Source: Azospirillum lipoferum
GTDB taxonomy: Bacteria; Pseudomonadota; Alphaproteobacteria; Azospirillales; Azospirillaceae
Assembly (NCBI RefSeq): GCF_024170005.1
Contig: NZ_JALJXJ010000019.1
Location: forward strand, 62,001-126,000
Length of the DNA stretch: 64,000 bases
Reading direction: 5' to 3'
This document shows, in pieces, positions 54,053-62,012 of the stretch. How positions within the stretch are numbered: the first letter of the stretch is position 1; each line of letters starts with the position of its first letter. The translations under genes and the position numbers were made by a program. A model generated the notes under the pieces. The model saw only the letters and a program-made list of their open reading frames with translations. It searched no databases and was not told the DNA's origin.

Positions 54053-54936
54053 GCGCCTGCGTGCAGGACGCCCCCCTCCCCCACCGGCCGGCGGCGCGTC
54101 CGCCGGCCGGGCCGGGGTGGACGGGCGAACCCCTGCGGCTGGCGGCCCTGCTGGCGCCGGCGGCGGCGGTGTTCGCGGCCTTCTTCCTGCTGCCGCTGGT
54201 CCGCCTGATCCTGATCGGCGCCGGCGGGGCGGAGGGGTGGAGCACCTATCTCACCACGCTGGCCGATCCCGGCCATCTCGACAGCCTGATCTCCACGCTG
54301 GCGCTGTCGGCCGGGGTGACCCTCGTGACGCTGGCGGTGTCGACCGTCGCCGGGCTGTTCCTGGTGCGCAACCGCTTTCCCGGCCATGCCCTGCTGGTGG
54401 CGCTGCTGACCTTTCCGCTGGCCTTTCCCGGTGTGGTTATCGGCTTCATGGTCATCATGCTGGCCGGGCGCCAGGGGCTGATCGGCACCATCACCCAGGC
54501 GCTGGGGGCGGGAAAGCTGGTCTTCGCCTATTCCATGGCCGGTCTGTTCCTCGGTTACGTCTATTTTTCCATCCCGCGCGTCATCCTGACGGTGATGGCG
54601 GCGGCGGAGAAGCTGGACCCGCGGCTGGAGGAAGCAGCGCGCTCGCTGGGCGCATCCTCCTGGCGGGTGGTGGCCGACGTGATCCTGCCGGCGCTGAAAC
54701 CGGCGCTGATCTCGGCCGGCGCGCTGTGTTTCGCCACGTCCATGGGCGCGTTCGGCACCGCCTTCACGCTCGCCACCCGGATCAACGTGCTGCCGATGAC
54801 GATCTATACCGAATTCACGCTCCAGGCGAACATCGCCGCGGCGGCGGCGCTCAGCGTCCTGCTCGGCCTCATCACCTGGGCGGCGCTGGCGGTGGCGCGC
54901 AGCGTCGCCGGCACCTCCGTCGCGGCGGCGGGGTGA
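54049..54936 (+). CDS. ABC transporter permease, first subunit
   Basis: 295 aa with six membrane helices (about 32-52, 78-100, 108-130, 160-180, 215-235, 260-285). The EAA loop contacting the ATPase reads LEEAARSLGASSWRVVADVILPAL. Family as in PotB/FbpB-type importers. Followed by the second permease with overlapping stop/start. Confidence 0.9.
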   Translation: MSACVQDAPLPHRPAARPPAGPGWTGEPLRLAALLAPAAAVFAAFFLLPLVRLILIGAGGAEGWSTYLTTLADPGHLDSLISTLALSAGVTLVTLAVSTVAGLFLVRNRFPGHALLVALLTFPLAFPGVVIGFMVIMLAGRQGLIGTITQALGAGKLVFAYSMAGLFLGYVYFSIPRVILTVMAAAEKLDPRLEEAARSLGASSWRVVADVILPALKPALISAGALCFATSMGAFGTAFTLATRINVLPMTIYTEFTLQANIAAAAALSVLLGLITWAALAVARSVAGTSVAAAG

Positions 54937-54941
54937 AGACG

Positions 54942-55745
54942 ATGCGTGACCTTTCGCACCGCCGGGGCTGGGGGTTCTGGCTGCAACTGGGCTTCACCCT
55001 GCTGGTCTGCGCCCTGCTGACCGTGCCGATGGCGATGTCGATGCTGGCCGGGCTGACCGCCAACTATTTCGTCGGCCTGAAGAGCGGCCTGACCCTGCGC
55101 TGGGTGGAGGAGGTGTGGCGGGTCTATTCCGGCACCATCCTGCTGTCCCTGCAGATCGCCTTCGCCTGTCTGGCATGCACGCTGGTGCTGGGCGTTCCGG
55201 CGGCCTATGCGCTGGCCCGGCGCCCCGGCCGGATCGCCCGGCTGGTGGAGGAGCTGTTGACGATGCCGGTCGCCATCCCCGGCCTCGCCACCGCGCTGGC
55301 GCTGATCGTCACCTATGGCGGCGTCGGCGATCTGCGCAGAAGCTGGCTGTTCATCCTGATCGGCCATGTGCTGTTCACCCTGCCCTTCATGGTGCGCGCC
55401 GTGCTGGCGGTGATGGGTTCCATCGACCTGACCACGCTGGAGGAGGGGGCGGCCAGCCTGGGCGCCGGCTTCCTGCGCCGCTTCGCCACGGTGGTGCTGC
55501 CCAACTGCCGCTCCGGCATCCTGGCCGGGTCGCTGATGGTGCTGACCCTGTCGGTCGGCGAGTTCAACCTGACCTGGCTGCTGCACACGCCGCTGACCAA
55601 GACCCTGCCGGTCGGGCTGGCCGACAGCTACGCCTCGCTGCGGATCGAGATCGGCAGCGCCTACACCCTCGTCTTCTTCCTGATGATTGTGCCGAGCCTG
55701 ATCCTGATGCAGGGTCTGTCCAGGCGCGGCCGTCCGTCCGTTTGA
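54942..55745 (+). CDS. ABC transporter permease, second subunit
   Basis: 267 aa. Six helices; EAA loop LEEGAASLGAGFLRRFATVVLPN. Start ATG 54942 with GGTGAAG upstream; a GTG at 54933 that overlaps the previous TGA is an in-frame alternative adding three residues. Together with the preceding permease it forms the membrane channel for the LacI-controlled importer. Confidence 0.9.
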   Translation: MRDLSHRRGWGFWLQLGFTLLVCALLTVPMAMSMLAGLTANYFVGLKSGLTLRWVEEVWRVYSGTILLSLQIAFACLACTLVLGVPAAYALARRPGRIARLVEELLTMPVAIPGLATALALIVTYGGVGDLRRSWLFILIGHVLFTLPFMVRAVLAVMGSIDLTTLEEGAASLGAGFLRRFATVVLPNCRSGILAGSLMVLTLSVGEFNLTWLLHTPLTKTLPVGLADSYASLRIEIGSAYTLVFFLMIVPSLILMQGLSRRGRPSV

Positions 55746-55756
55746 GAGTCCCCCAC

Positions 55757-56821
55757 ATGCCAGACAGCGTGATGCCAAACAGCTTCCACCTCGACGCCGT
55801 GCCGATCCGTCTGGAGCGTTGCGGCAAGACCTTCGCCGGCGGCGCCCGCGCTCTGGAGCCGCTGGACCTGACCATCCGCGGCGGCGAGACTATCGTCTTC
55901 CTGGGGCCCTCCGGCTGCGGCAAGACCACCACGCTGCGCATCATCGCCGGGCTGGAAAGCCCCGACCCCGGCGGCCGGGTGCTGTTCGGCGAGGAGGACG
56001 TCACCGCCCTGCCGATCGAGCGGCGCAATGTCGGCATGGTGTTCCAGAGCTACGCCCTGTTCCCCAACATGACGGTGGCCGAGAACGTCGCCTATGGCCT
56101 GAAGGTGCGCAAGCTGCCCCGGGTCGACCGCGCCCGCCGGGTGGAGGAGTTGCTGGACCTGATGCATCTGGGCGAGTTCGCCGGGCGGCGGATCGACCAG
56201 CTGTCGGGCGGACAGCGGCAGCGGGTGGCGCTGGCCCGCGCGCTGGTGGTGCGGCCGCGCGTGCTGCTGCTGGACGAGCCGCTGACGGCGCTGGACGCCA
56301 AGCTGCGCGACAGCCTGCGGCTGGAGATCGACCGGCTGCTGCGCAGTCTCGGCATCACCGCCGTCTACGTCACCCACGACCAGGGCGAGGCGATGGCGCT
56401 GGGCGACCGCATCGTGGTGATGGCCAAGGGCCGGGTGGCGCAGGTGGGGACGCCGAGGGAGATCTATTACCAGCCTGCGGACGCCTTCGTCGCCGATTTC
56501 ATCGGCACGATGAACCGGCTGGGCGGCACGGTGCGCGGCGGGATGCTGTCGCTCGGGACCGCCCTGCTGCCCTGGTCCGGGCCGGACGGTGCGGCGGAGT
56601 TGCTGGTCCGGCCGGAGGATCTGGCGCTGGCCGGCGAGGCTGACGGGCATCTCGACGGCACCGTCGCCGCCGCGGTGTTCCTGGGCGACCGCACACGGCT
56701 GGTGGTGGAACCGGCGGACGGCCCGGCGCTGACGGTGGATGCCGCCGGGCGCAGCGAGCTGGGCCGCGGCGACCGGGTGTGGCTGCGGGTCGATCCGGCG
56801 CGGGTGCTGGCGGTTCCGTAA
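55757..56821 (+). CDS. ABC transporter ATPase
   Basis: 354 aa. Walker A GPSGCGKT (50-57), Q loop FQSYALFPNM, signature LSGGQRQRVALARAL, Walker B VLLLDEPLTALDAKLR, H loop VTHDQGEAMALGD. The C-terminal 100 residues form the TOBE regulatory domain (ELLVRPEDLALAGEA ... VAAAVFLGDRTRLVVEP), as in PotA/FbpC/PhnT. Could also serve the second binding protein and fused permease encoded downstream, which have no ATPase of their own here. Confidence 0.93.
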   Translation: MPDSVMPNSFHLDAVPIRLERCGKTFAGGARALEPLDLTIRGGETIVFLGPSGCGKTTTLRIIAGLESPDPGGRVLFGEEDVTALPIERRNVGMVFQSYALFPNMTVAENVAYGLKVRKLPRVDRARRVEELLDLMHLGEFAGRRIDQLSGGQRQRVALARALVVRPRVLLLDEPLTALDAKLRDSLRLEIDRLLRSLGITAVYVTHDQGEAMALGDRIVVMAKGRVAQVGTPREIYYQPADAFVADFIGTMNRLGGTVRGGMLSLGTALLPWSGPDGAAELLVRPEDLALAGEADGHLDGTVAAAVFLGDRTRLVVEPADGPALTVDAAGRSELGRGDRVWLRVDPARVLAVP

Positions 56822-56863
56822 CCCTCTCCGATCGCCCCCCTGAATTCGCAAACGAGTCCATCC

Positions 56864-57682
56864 ATGATCATCGTCCAGATCACCGACACCCACATCAAGC
56901 CGCCCGGCCGCCTCGCCTACCGGCGCGTCGATACCGCCCCCTTCCTGGAGCGCGCCGTCGCCGCCGTCCTGGCGCTGACACCCCGTCCGGACGTCATCCT
57001 CGCCACCGGCGACCTCGTCGATGCCGGCCATGCCGAGGAGTACGAACGTCTGCTCGGCCTGCTGCGGCCGCTCGACATCCCGCTCTTCGCGGTGCCGGGC
57101 AACCATGACGAGCGTGCCGGCCTCGCCCGCGCCTTTCCCGATCTGGCCGCCCGCGTCGGCGACAGCTCCTTCTTCCACTACACGGTGGAGGACTGGCCGG
57201 TACGCCTGATCGCCATGGACACCGTCCTGCCGGGTTCCGGCGCAGGCGAGGTCTGCGCCGAGCGGCTCGGCTGGCTCGACGCGCGGCTGGCCGAGCAACC
57301 GGAGCGGCCGACCATCGTCTTCCAGCACCACCCGCCCTTCGCCACCGGCATCGGCCACATGGACCGGCTGGGGCTGAGCGGCGCCGACGCCATGGCCGAC
57401 GTGGTCCGCCGCCATCCGCAGGTGGAACGGGTGCTGTGCGGCCATCTGCACCGGCCGATCCAGGTGCGCTGGGCCGGCACCATCGCCTCGACCGCCCCCT
57501 CCACCGCGCATCAGGTGGCGCTCGACCTGCGCGACGACGCGCCGTCGGCCTTCGTGATGGAGCCGCCCGGCTATCAGATCCACATGTGGCGCGCCGACAC
57601 CGGCGTGGTCAGCCACACCGCGGTGATCGGCGACTATGACGGTCCCTATCCCTTCTTCATGGATGGAAAGCTGATCGACTAG
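56864..57682 (+). CDS. Metallophosphoesterase, probable phosphodiesterase
   Basis: 272 aa. Binuclear metal motifs: D8-x-H10 (QITDTHI), GD50 (LATGDLVD), GNHD 79-82 (VPGNHDERA), HHPP and GHLHRP. The set and length match GpdQ/CpdA-type phosphodiesterases acting on glycerophosphodiesters or cyclic nucleotides. No signal peptide, so it works in the cytoplasm on imported or internal substrate. Being embedded between ABC transporter genes, it most likely cleaves what the importer brings in; this is inference. Confidence 0.88.
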   Translation: MIIVQITDTHIKPPGRLAYRRVDTAPFLERAVAAVLALTPRPDVILATGDLVDAGHAEEYERLLGLLRPLDIPLFAVPGNHDERAGLARAFPDLAARVGDSSFFHYTVEDWPVRLIAMDTVLPGSGAGEVCAERLGWLDARLAEQPERPTIVFQHHPPFATGIGHMDRLGLSGADAMADVVRRHPQVERVLCGHLHRPIQVRWAGTIASTAPSTAHQVALDLRDDAPSAFVMEPPGYQIHMWRADTGVVSHTAVIGDYDGPYPFFMDGKLID

Positions 57683-57699
57683 CTGGGCCTTTCCGTCCA

Positions 57700-57717
57700 T
57701 TGTCACGCGCCTGTCAT
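57700..57717 (+). promoter_or_regulatory. Pho-box-like direct repeat
   Basis: TTGTCAC-GCGC-CTGTCAT, two 7-base half sites with the 11-base phasing of PhoB sites (consensus CTGTCAT-N4-CTGTCAT). One half site is perfect and the other has two differences. It lies 47 bases before the second binding-protein gene and 17 bases after the phosphodiesterase stop, where a new promoter would be expected. Confidence 0.6.
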
Positions 57718-57763
57718 GGGCATCGCGTAAGACAAGGCTCCCGATCCAACGGAGACGACAGAG

Positions 57764-58765
57764 ATGAAGGCGTTCCTCGCCACCTTCGCCACGGTCCTGA
57801 CGCTGGCGCTCGGTCATGCCGCCATTTCCCAGGCGGCGCTGGCCGACGGTGCCACCGGCAAGCTGGTGCTCTACACCTCGCAGCTGGAGCCGGATGCCCG
57901 TCAGACGGTGGAGGCCTTCAAGGCGAAGAATCCCGGCGTCGAGGTGGAGTGGATCCGCAACGGCACCACCGAGCTGATGAACAAGCTGCGCGCCGAGTTC
58001 ACCGCCGGGGCGCCACAGCCGGACCTGCTGCTGATCGCCGACGCGGTGACGATGGAATCGCTGAAGGCGGAAAAGCGGCTGCAACCCTATGCCGGCGCTC
58101 CGGTGGCCGGCTACCGCCCCGGCACCCACGATGCGCAAGGCTACTGGTTCGGCACCAAGCTGATCACCACCGGCATCGTCTACAACACCGCTGCCCCGAT
58201 GAAGCCGGCCTCCTGGCAGGATCTGCTGAAGCCGGAGGCCAAGGGCAGCACGGTGATGCCGAGCCCGCTCTATTCCGGCGCCGCCGCCATCCATATGGCG
58301 TCGATCAAGGCGCAGCCGGCGCTGGGCATGGCCTATTACGAGGCGTTGCAGCGCAATGGCGTCACCGCCGCCAAGGGCAATGGCGGCATCCTGAAGGACG
58401 TAGCCGGCGGTGCGAAGCTCTACGGCATGGTCGTCGACTACCTGCCGATCCGCGAGCATCTGAAGGGCGCCCCCGTCGCCTTCGTCTTCCCCAAGGAGGG
58501 TGTCAGCGCGGTCAGCGAGCCGGTGGCGATCCTCAGCACCGCCAAGAATCCGGCGGCGGCGAAGGCCTTCATCGACTTCCTGCTGAGCCGCGAGGGGCAG
58601 GAACTGGCCTCAGCCCAGGGTTTCCTGCCGGCGCTGCCGGGGGTGAACCCGCCGCCGGGCTTCCCCGACCCGACCGGCATCACGCTGCTGCCCTACGACC
58701 CGGCCAAGGCGCTGGCCGAGGACGACGCCAACAAGCGCGCCTTCGCCGACCTGTTCGGCGGGTGA
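57764..58765 (+). CDS. Second ABC binding protein, 2-aminoethylphosphonate/Fe3+ type
   Basis: 333 aa. Signal peptide about 1-28 (TLALGHAAISQAALAD). The mature part begins GKLVLYTSQLEPDARQTVEAFKAKNPGVEVEWIRNGTTELMNKLRAEF, close to the Fe3+/PhnS2-AepX class, with PDLLLIADAVTMESL, YWFGTKLITTGIVYNT, SWQDLLKPE and AFIDFLLSREGQELA. Followed, after a REP-like element, by a fused permease as in AepX-AepW systems. The Pho-box-like site upstream supports a phosphorus-related substrate. Confidence 0.85.
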   Translation: MKAFLATFATVLTLALGHAAISQAALADGATGKLVLYTSQLEPDARQTVEAFKAKNPGVEVEWIRNGTTELMNKLRAEFTAGAPQPDLLLIADAVTMESLKAEKRLQPYAGAPVAGYRPGTHDAQGYWFGTKLITTGIVYNTAAPMKPASWQDLLKPEAKGSTVMPSPLYSGAAAIHMASIKAQPALGMAYYEALQRNGVTAAKGNGGILKDVAGGAKLYGMVVDYLPIREHLKGAPVAFVFPKEGVSAVSEPVAILSTAKNPAAAKAFIDFLLSREGQELASAQGFLPALPGVNPPPGFPDPTGITLLPYDPAKALAEDDANKRAFADLFGG

Positions 58766-58790
58766 GGGTGTGGCTATGAAAACGGGTGCT

Positions 58791-58932
58791 CCCCTCTCCC
58801 CCCTGGGGAGAGGGTTAGGGTGAGGGGGACGCGTTGCGAGGATCTACAAGAATCGCGTATCCCGATCCGTCTGTGAAAATCCACGCAATGCATCCCCCTC
58901 ACCCCGACCCTCTCCCCGGGGGGGAGAGGGAG
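58791..58932. repeat. Bipartite REP-like inverted repeat, copy 3
   Basis: Left unit CCCCTCTCCCCC...GGGTGAGGGGG (58791-58829) and inverted right unit (58890-58932) about 60 bases apart. It lies between binding protein and permease of one transport system. The right unit encodes the apparent N terminus of the permease (MHPPHPDPLPGGERE). Confidence 0.88.
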
Positions 58933-60621
58933 ATCGCCCCGGGTGGGCAGAGGGCGAGAAAAAGCGCTTTCCACATTTTGCCCGGCTGGCCGCTGCTCGT
59001 CGGGCTGATCGTCCTTCTGCCCGTGCTGCGCCTGTTGTGGGAGGCCGGCGACGCCGCGGTGCTGACCCGCGTGCTCGATTCTCCCGTGACATGGCGGGCC
59101 ACCACCAACAGCATCGCCATCGCCGCGGGCGCCACATTGGCCGCAGCACTGATCGGCGGGCCGTTCGCCCTGCTGATCGGGCTGACGAACTTGCGCGCCC
59201 GCACTGCGACGACCTTCGCCCTGATCCTGCCGCTGATGATCCCGCCGCAGATCGTGGCGATGGCCTGGACCCATCTCGCCGGGTCGGGCAGCCCGATCCT
59301 GAAGCCGCTCGGCCTCGCTCCGCCGGTCGGCACGGCGAACCCGGTGCAGTCCTCCGCGGGAATGATCCTGGTGATGGGGATCGAGCATGCGCCGCTGGTC
59401 TTCCTCGCCCTGCGGGCCGCACTGCGGGCGATTCCCGGCGACGTGCTGGAAGCGGCGCGGGCGTCGGGGGCCGGACCGTGGCGGGCGGTGCGCGGCGTGG
59501 TGCTGCCGCTCTGCCTGCCGGGGCTGATCGCCGGGTTGGCCATGGCCTTCGTCGCGGCTCTGGGAAATTTCGGGGTGCCGGCGCTGCTCGGCGTGCCGGC
59601 CGGCATTCCGATGCTGCCGACGCTGATCTACCGGCGGCTGGCCGGCTTCGGACCGTCCGCCCTGCCGGAAGTGGCGGTGCTGGCGGCGCTGATCGGCCTC
59701 GTCGCCTGTTTGGGCATCGCCCTCCAGACCATCCTGCAGGCGCGCATCGCCAGCCGCCTGCCCGGCGGCGCCCGGCCGCTGGCGCCGGTGCCGCTCGGGC
59801 GCGCCCGCATGACCGTGGAACTGCTTGCCTGGGGTGTGCTGGCACTGCTGGTCGCAGCGCCGCTGACCGCGCTGCTGGCGACCAGCCTCGTCAGCGTCTA
59901 TGGCCTGCCGATCGGCTTCGGCACGCTGACGCTGGCCCATTACCGCGAGGTGCTGGCGCTCGATCAGGTCGGACGGGCCTTTGCCAATTCGCTGCTGCTG
60001 TCGGGATCGGCGGCGGCGCTGCTCGCCCTGCTGGCGGTGCCGCTGGCCCATGCCATGGCGCTGGGCGGCGGAACCGGGCGGATCGCACGGGCGGTCGGCG
60101 TGCTGGTGGAACTGCCGCATGCCGTGCCGGGGGTGGTGCTGGGCATCGGCTGCATCCTGCTGTTCCTGAAGCCGCTGCCGGGGCTGGGCGTCAGCCTCTA
60201 CGGCACGCTGTGGATCATCCTGGCGGCCTATCTGGTCCGCTTCCTGCCGCTGGCCCTGCGGCCGGTGCAGGCGGCCTGCGCGGCGCTCGATCCGGCCGTG
60301 GAGGAGGCAGCGCGCGCGCTGGGGGCCGGACCGCTGCGGCGACTGGTGACGGTGGTGGCGCCGCTGGTCGCCCCGGCGGCGGCGGCCGGCGGGCTGCTGG
60401 TCTTCCTGACCGCCTTCAACGAACTGACCGTCTCCATCCTGCTGTGGTCGCAGGGGCGCGAGACGCTGGGCGTCGTCGTCTATGCGCTGGAGGAGGGCGG
60501 CAGCCCGACGCTGGGCGCCGCCCTTGGCGTCATCGCCATCCTGGTGGTATTGGCCGCGATGGTCGCCGCCGGAGCGCTGGGCCGCCGCCTGCCACTGGGC
60601 GTGGTGCCCTGGAAAAATTGA
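58888..60621 (+). CDS. Fused two-domain ABC permease (AepW/PhnU2- or FbpB-like)
   Basis: 577 aa with about twelve membrane helices in two homologous halves, each with an EAA loop (LEAARASGAGPWRAVRGVVLPL near residue 190 and VEEAARALGAGPLRRLVTVVAPL near residue 475). Such fused permeases occur in iron(III) and 2-aminoethylphosphonate importers. The only ATG before the first helix lies inside the REP-like element, without a ribosome site; a TTG at 58979, just before the first helix, is the other option. No ATPase gene follows, so it probably uses the ATPase at 55757. Confidence 0.85.
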   Translation: MHPPHPDPLPGGEREIAPGGQRARKSAFHILPGWPLLVGLIVLLPVLRLLWEAGDAAVLTRVLDSPVTWRATTNSIAIAAGATLAAALIGGPFALLIGLTNLRARTATTFALILPLMIPPQIVAMAWTHLAGSGSPILKPLGLAPPVGTANPVQSSAGMILVMGIEHAPLVFLALRAALRAIPGDVLEAARASGAGPWRAVRGVVLPLCLPGLIAGLAMAFVAALGNFGVPALLGVPAGIPMLPTLIYRRLAGFGPSALPEVAVLAALIGLVACLGIALQTILQARIASRLPGGARPLAPVPLGRARMTVELLAWGVLALLVAAPLTALLATSLVSVYGLPIGFGTLTLAHYREVLALDQVGRAFANSLLLSGSAAALLALLAVPLAHAMALGGGTGRIARAVGVLVELPHAVPGVVLGIGCILLFLKPLPGLGVSLYGTLWIILAAYLVRFLPLALRPVQAACAALDPAVEEAARALGAGPLRRLVTVVAPLVAPAAAAGGLLVFLTAFNELTVSILLWSQGRETLGVVVYALEEGGSPTLGAALGVIAILVVLAAMVAAGALGRRLPLGVVPWKN

Positions 60622-60639
60622 GGGGACGGGGGTGAGACA

Positions 60640-61656
60640 TCAGGCCGGCAGGCCCGCCGCCTTGCGCACCGCTTCCAGCACGCTCAGCACGTCGCGCGCC
60701 TGCTCGGCGGTCACCGGCAGCGGAGCGCCGTCGAGGATGGCCGCCGCCACGCCGCGGTAGAAGGCGGGATAGTCGCCGGGGATGGTCTCCACCCGGCGTT
60801 CCGTGCCGTCGGCCTTGACCAGCAGGGCATGGTTCTCCGGCTCGTCGACACCCCAGCCGGCTTCGGTCGGCAGGCCGCCGGCACGCAGGGCCGCCTCCTG
60901 CCCGTCCATGCCGTACTTGAGGAAGCTGCCGCCGTCGCCATGCAGCTGGAAGCGCGGACCCGGTCGGCAGACCACCGTTCCGCAATGCAGGATCGCCCGC
61001 ATCGGCCCATAGCCGAGCACGATGTGGAACCAGTCGTCGACCTGCGCGTCCGGCCGCTGGGCGCCGACGTCGGCGAGGACGCGGTCGGGCATGCCGAACA
61101 GGGTCAGCGCCTGATCGATCAGGTGGGCGCCCAGGTCGAACAGCACGCCAGAGCCGGCCAGCGTCTGCTCGCGCCAGCCCTGCTTGATCTGCGGGCGGAA
61201 ACGGTCGTAATGCGCCTCGTAATGATAGGGGCGGCCGATCTCGCCCGCCTCCAGGCAGGCGCGCAGGGTCAGGAAGTCGTTGTCCCAGCGCCGGTTGTGG
61301 AAGACGGACAGCAGCCGGCCCTGCCGCTTGGCCAGCTCGATCAGCTCGTCGGCCTCCGCCGCGCTGGTCGCCACCGGCTTGTCGATCACCACATGCTTGC
61401 CGGCCAGCAGAGCCGCGCGGGCCAGCGGGGCATGGCTGGTGTTGGGGGTGGCGATCACCACGAGGTCGATGGCGGGATCGGCGATCACCGCCTCGGCCGT
61501 CGTCGCCTCGGCCCCCGGCACGCTGCGGCGGATGTCGTCGATGCGCGAACTGGCGACCGCCGTCAGGCGCAGGCGCGGTTCGCTCCGGATCAGCGGCGCG
61601 TGGAACACCGACCCGGCAAGGCCGAAGCCCAGCAGACCGACCGACAGGCTCTTCAT
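60640..61656 (-). CDS. Gfo/Idh/MocA-family NAD(P)-dependent oxidoreductase
   Basis: 338 aa. Rossmann fold at the N terminus (VGLLGFGLAGSVFHAPLI), the conserved cofactor/substrate motif DKPVA (VVIDKPVATS) and the C-terminal alpha/beta domain with the catalytic-region motif GVLFDLGAHLIDQAL. Likely oxidises a sugar, polyol or derivative. It is divergent from a sugar-type ABC importer, which suggests that the imported compound is its substrate. Start 61656 with AGAGGA upstream. Convergent with the fused permease. Confidence 0.9.
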   Translation of the reverse strand: MKSLSVGLLGFGLAGSVFHAPLIRSEPRLRLTAVASSRIDDIRRSVPGAEATTAEAVIADPAIDLVVIATPNTSHAPLARAALLAGKHVVIDKPVATSAAEADELIELAKRQGRLLSVFHNRRWDNDFLTLRACLEAGEIGRPYHYEAHYDRFRPQIKQGWREQTLAGSGVLFDLGAHLIDQALTLFGMPDRVLADVGAQRPDAQVDDWFHIVLGYGPMRAILHCGTVVCRPGPRFQLHGDGGSFLKYGMDGQEAALRAGGLPTEAGWGVDEPENHALLVKADGTERRVETIPGDYPAFYRGVAAAILDGAPLPVTAEQARDVLSVLEAVRKAAGLPA

Positions 61657-61952
61657 CGTCTTGGGTCCTCTTCCCGAAAATCTTGCCCCGCGGGCATATC
61701 GCTCAACAGACCATGGCGTCCACCCGGCCCCGGCGCAACAGCGACCGCATCGGCATAGCATCGTCCTGGCCGGTCGGGCGGCCCTCTGTGTAACGGTTGC
61801 GTAACAACGCTGGCGCCGGGAAAGCGCCGCGTTACCAAATTGTCCGCCCGGCACATCATCGGCGGCGTACAGTGACCGCCAAGCGAACGACCGCCGGACG
61901 AGCGACCTTGCCGCGGCGGTCCAACAGCAACGCGTCACGGGAGGGAACCGAC
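61657..61952. promoter_or_regulatory. Divergent promoter region, oxidoreductase / sugar ABC operon
   Basis: About 300 bases with no supported gene. Contains GTAAC direct repeats (GTGTAACGGTTGCGTAACAA at 61787-61806) and the inverse GTTACC at 61832-61837, which may belong to an operator. No binding-protein gene is found here, although one usually heads such an operon. Confidence 0.4.
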
Positions 61953-62012
61953 ATGCGCGACCTGCATCCGTGTGCGAAGCCGGCCCAAAGCCCGCCGAGT
62001 ATCGCACCATGA
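61953..62012 (+). CDS. 19-codon leader ORF coupled to the sugar permease gene
   Basis: MRDLHPCAKPAQSPPSIAP, preceded by the best ribosome site in this region (GGGAGGGAA, 6 bases before the ATG). Its TGA overlaps the permease ATG (ATGA at 62009-62012). The permease ATG has almost no site of its own, so its translation probably depends on reading this leader. The Pro-rich end (QSPPSIAP) could slow ribosomes. Alternatively it is the remnant of a lost upstream gene. Confidence 0.5.
   Translation: MRDLHPCAKPAQSPPSIAP

Noticed and set aside
61970-62008. GTG start for the first sugar permease
   Set aside because: No ribosome site is placed for it; the ATG at 62009 overlaps the leader stop and gives a usual N terminus.
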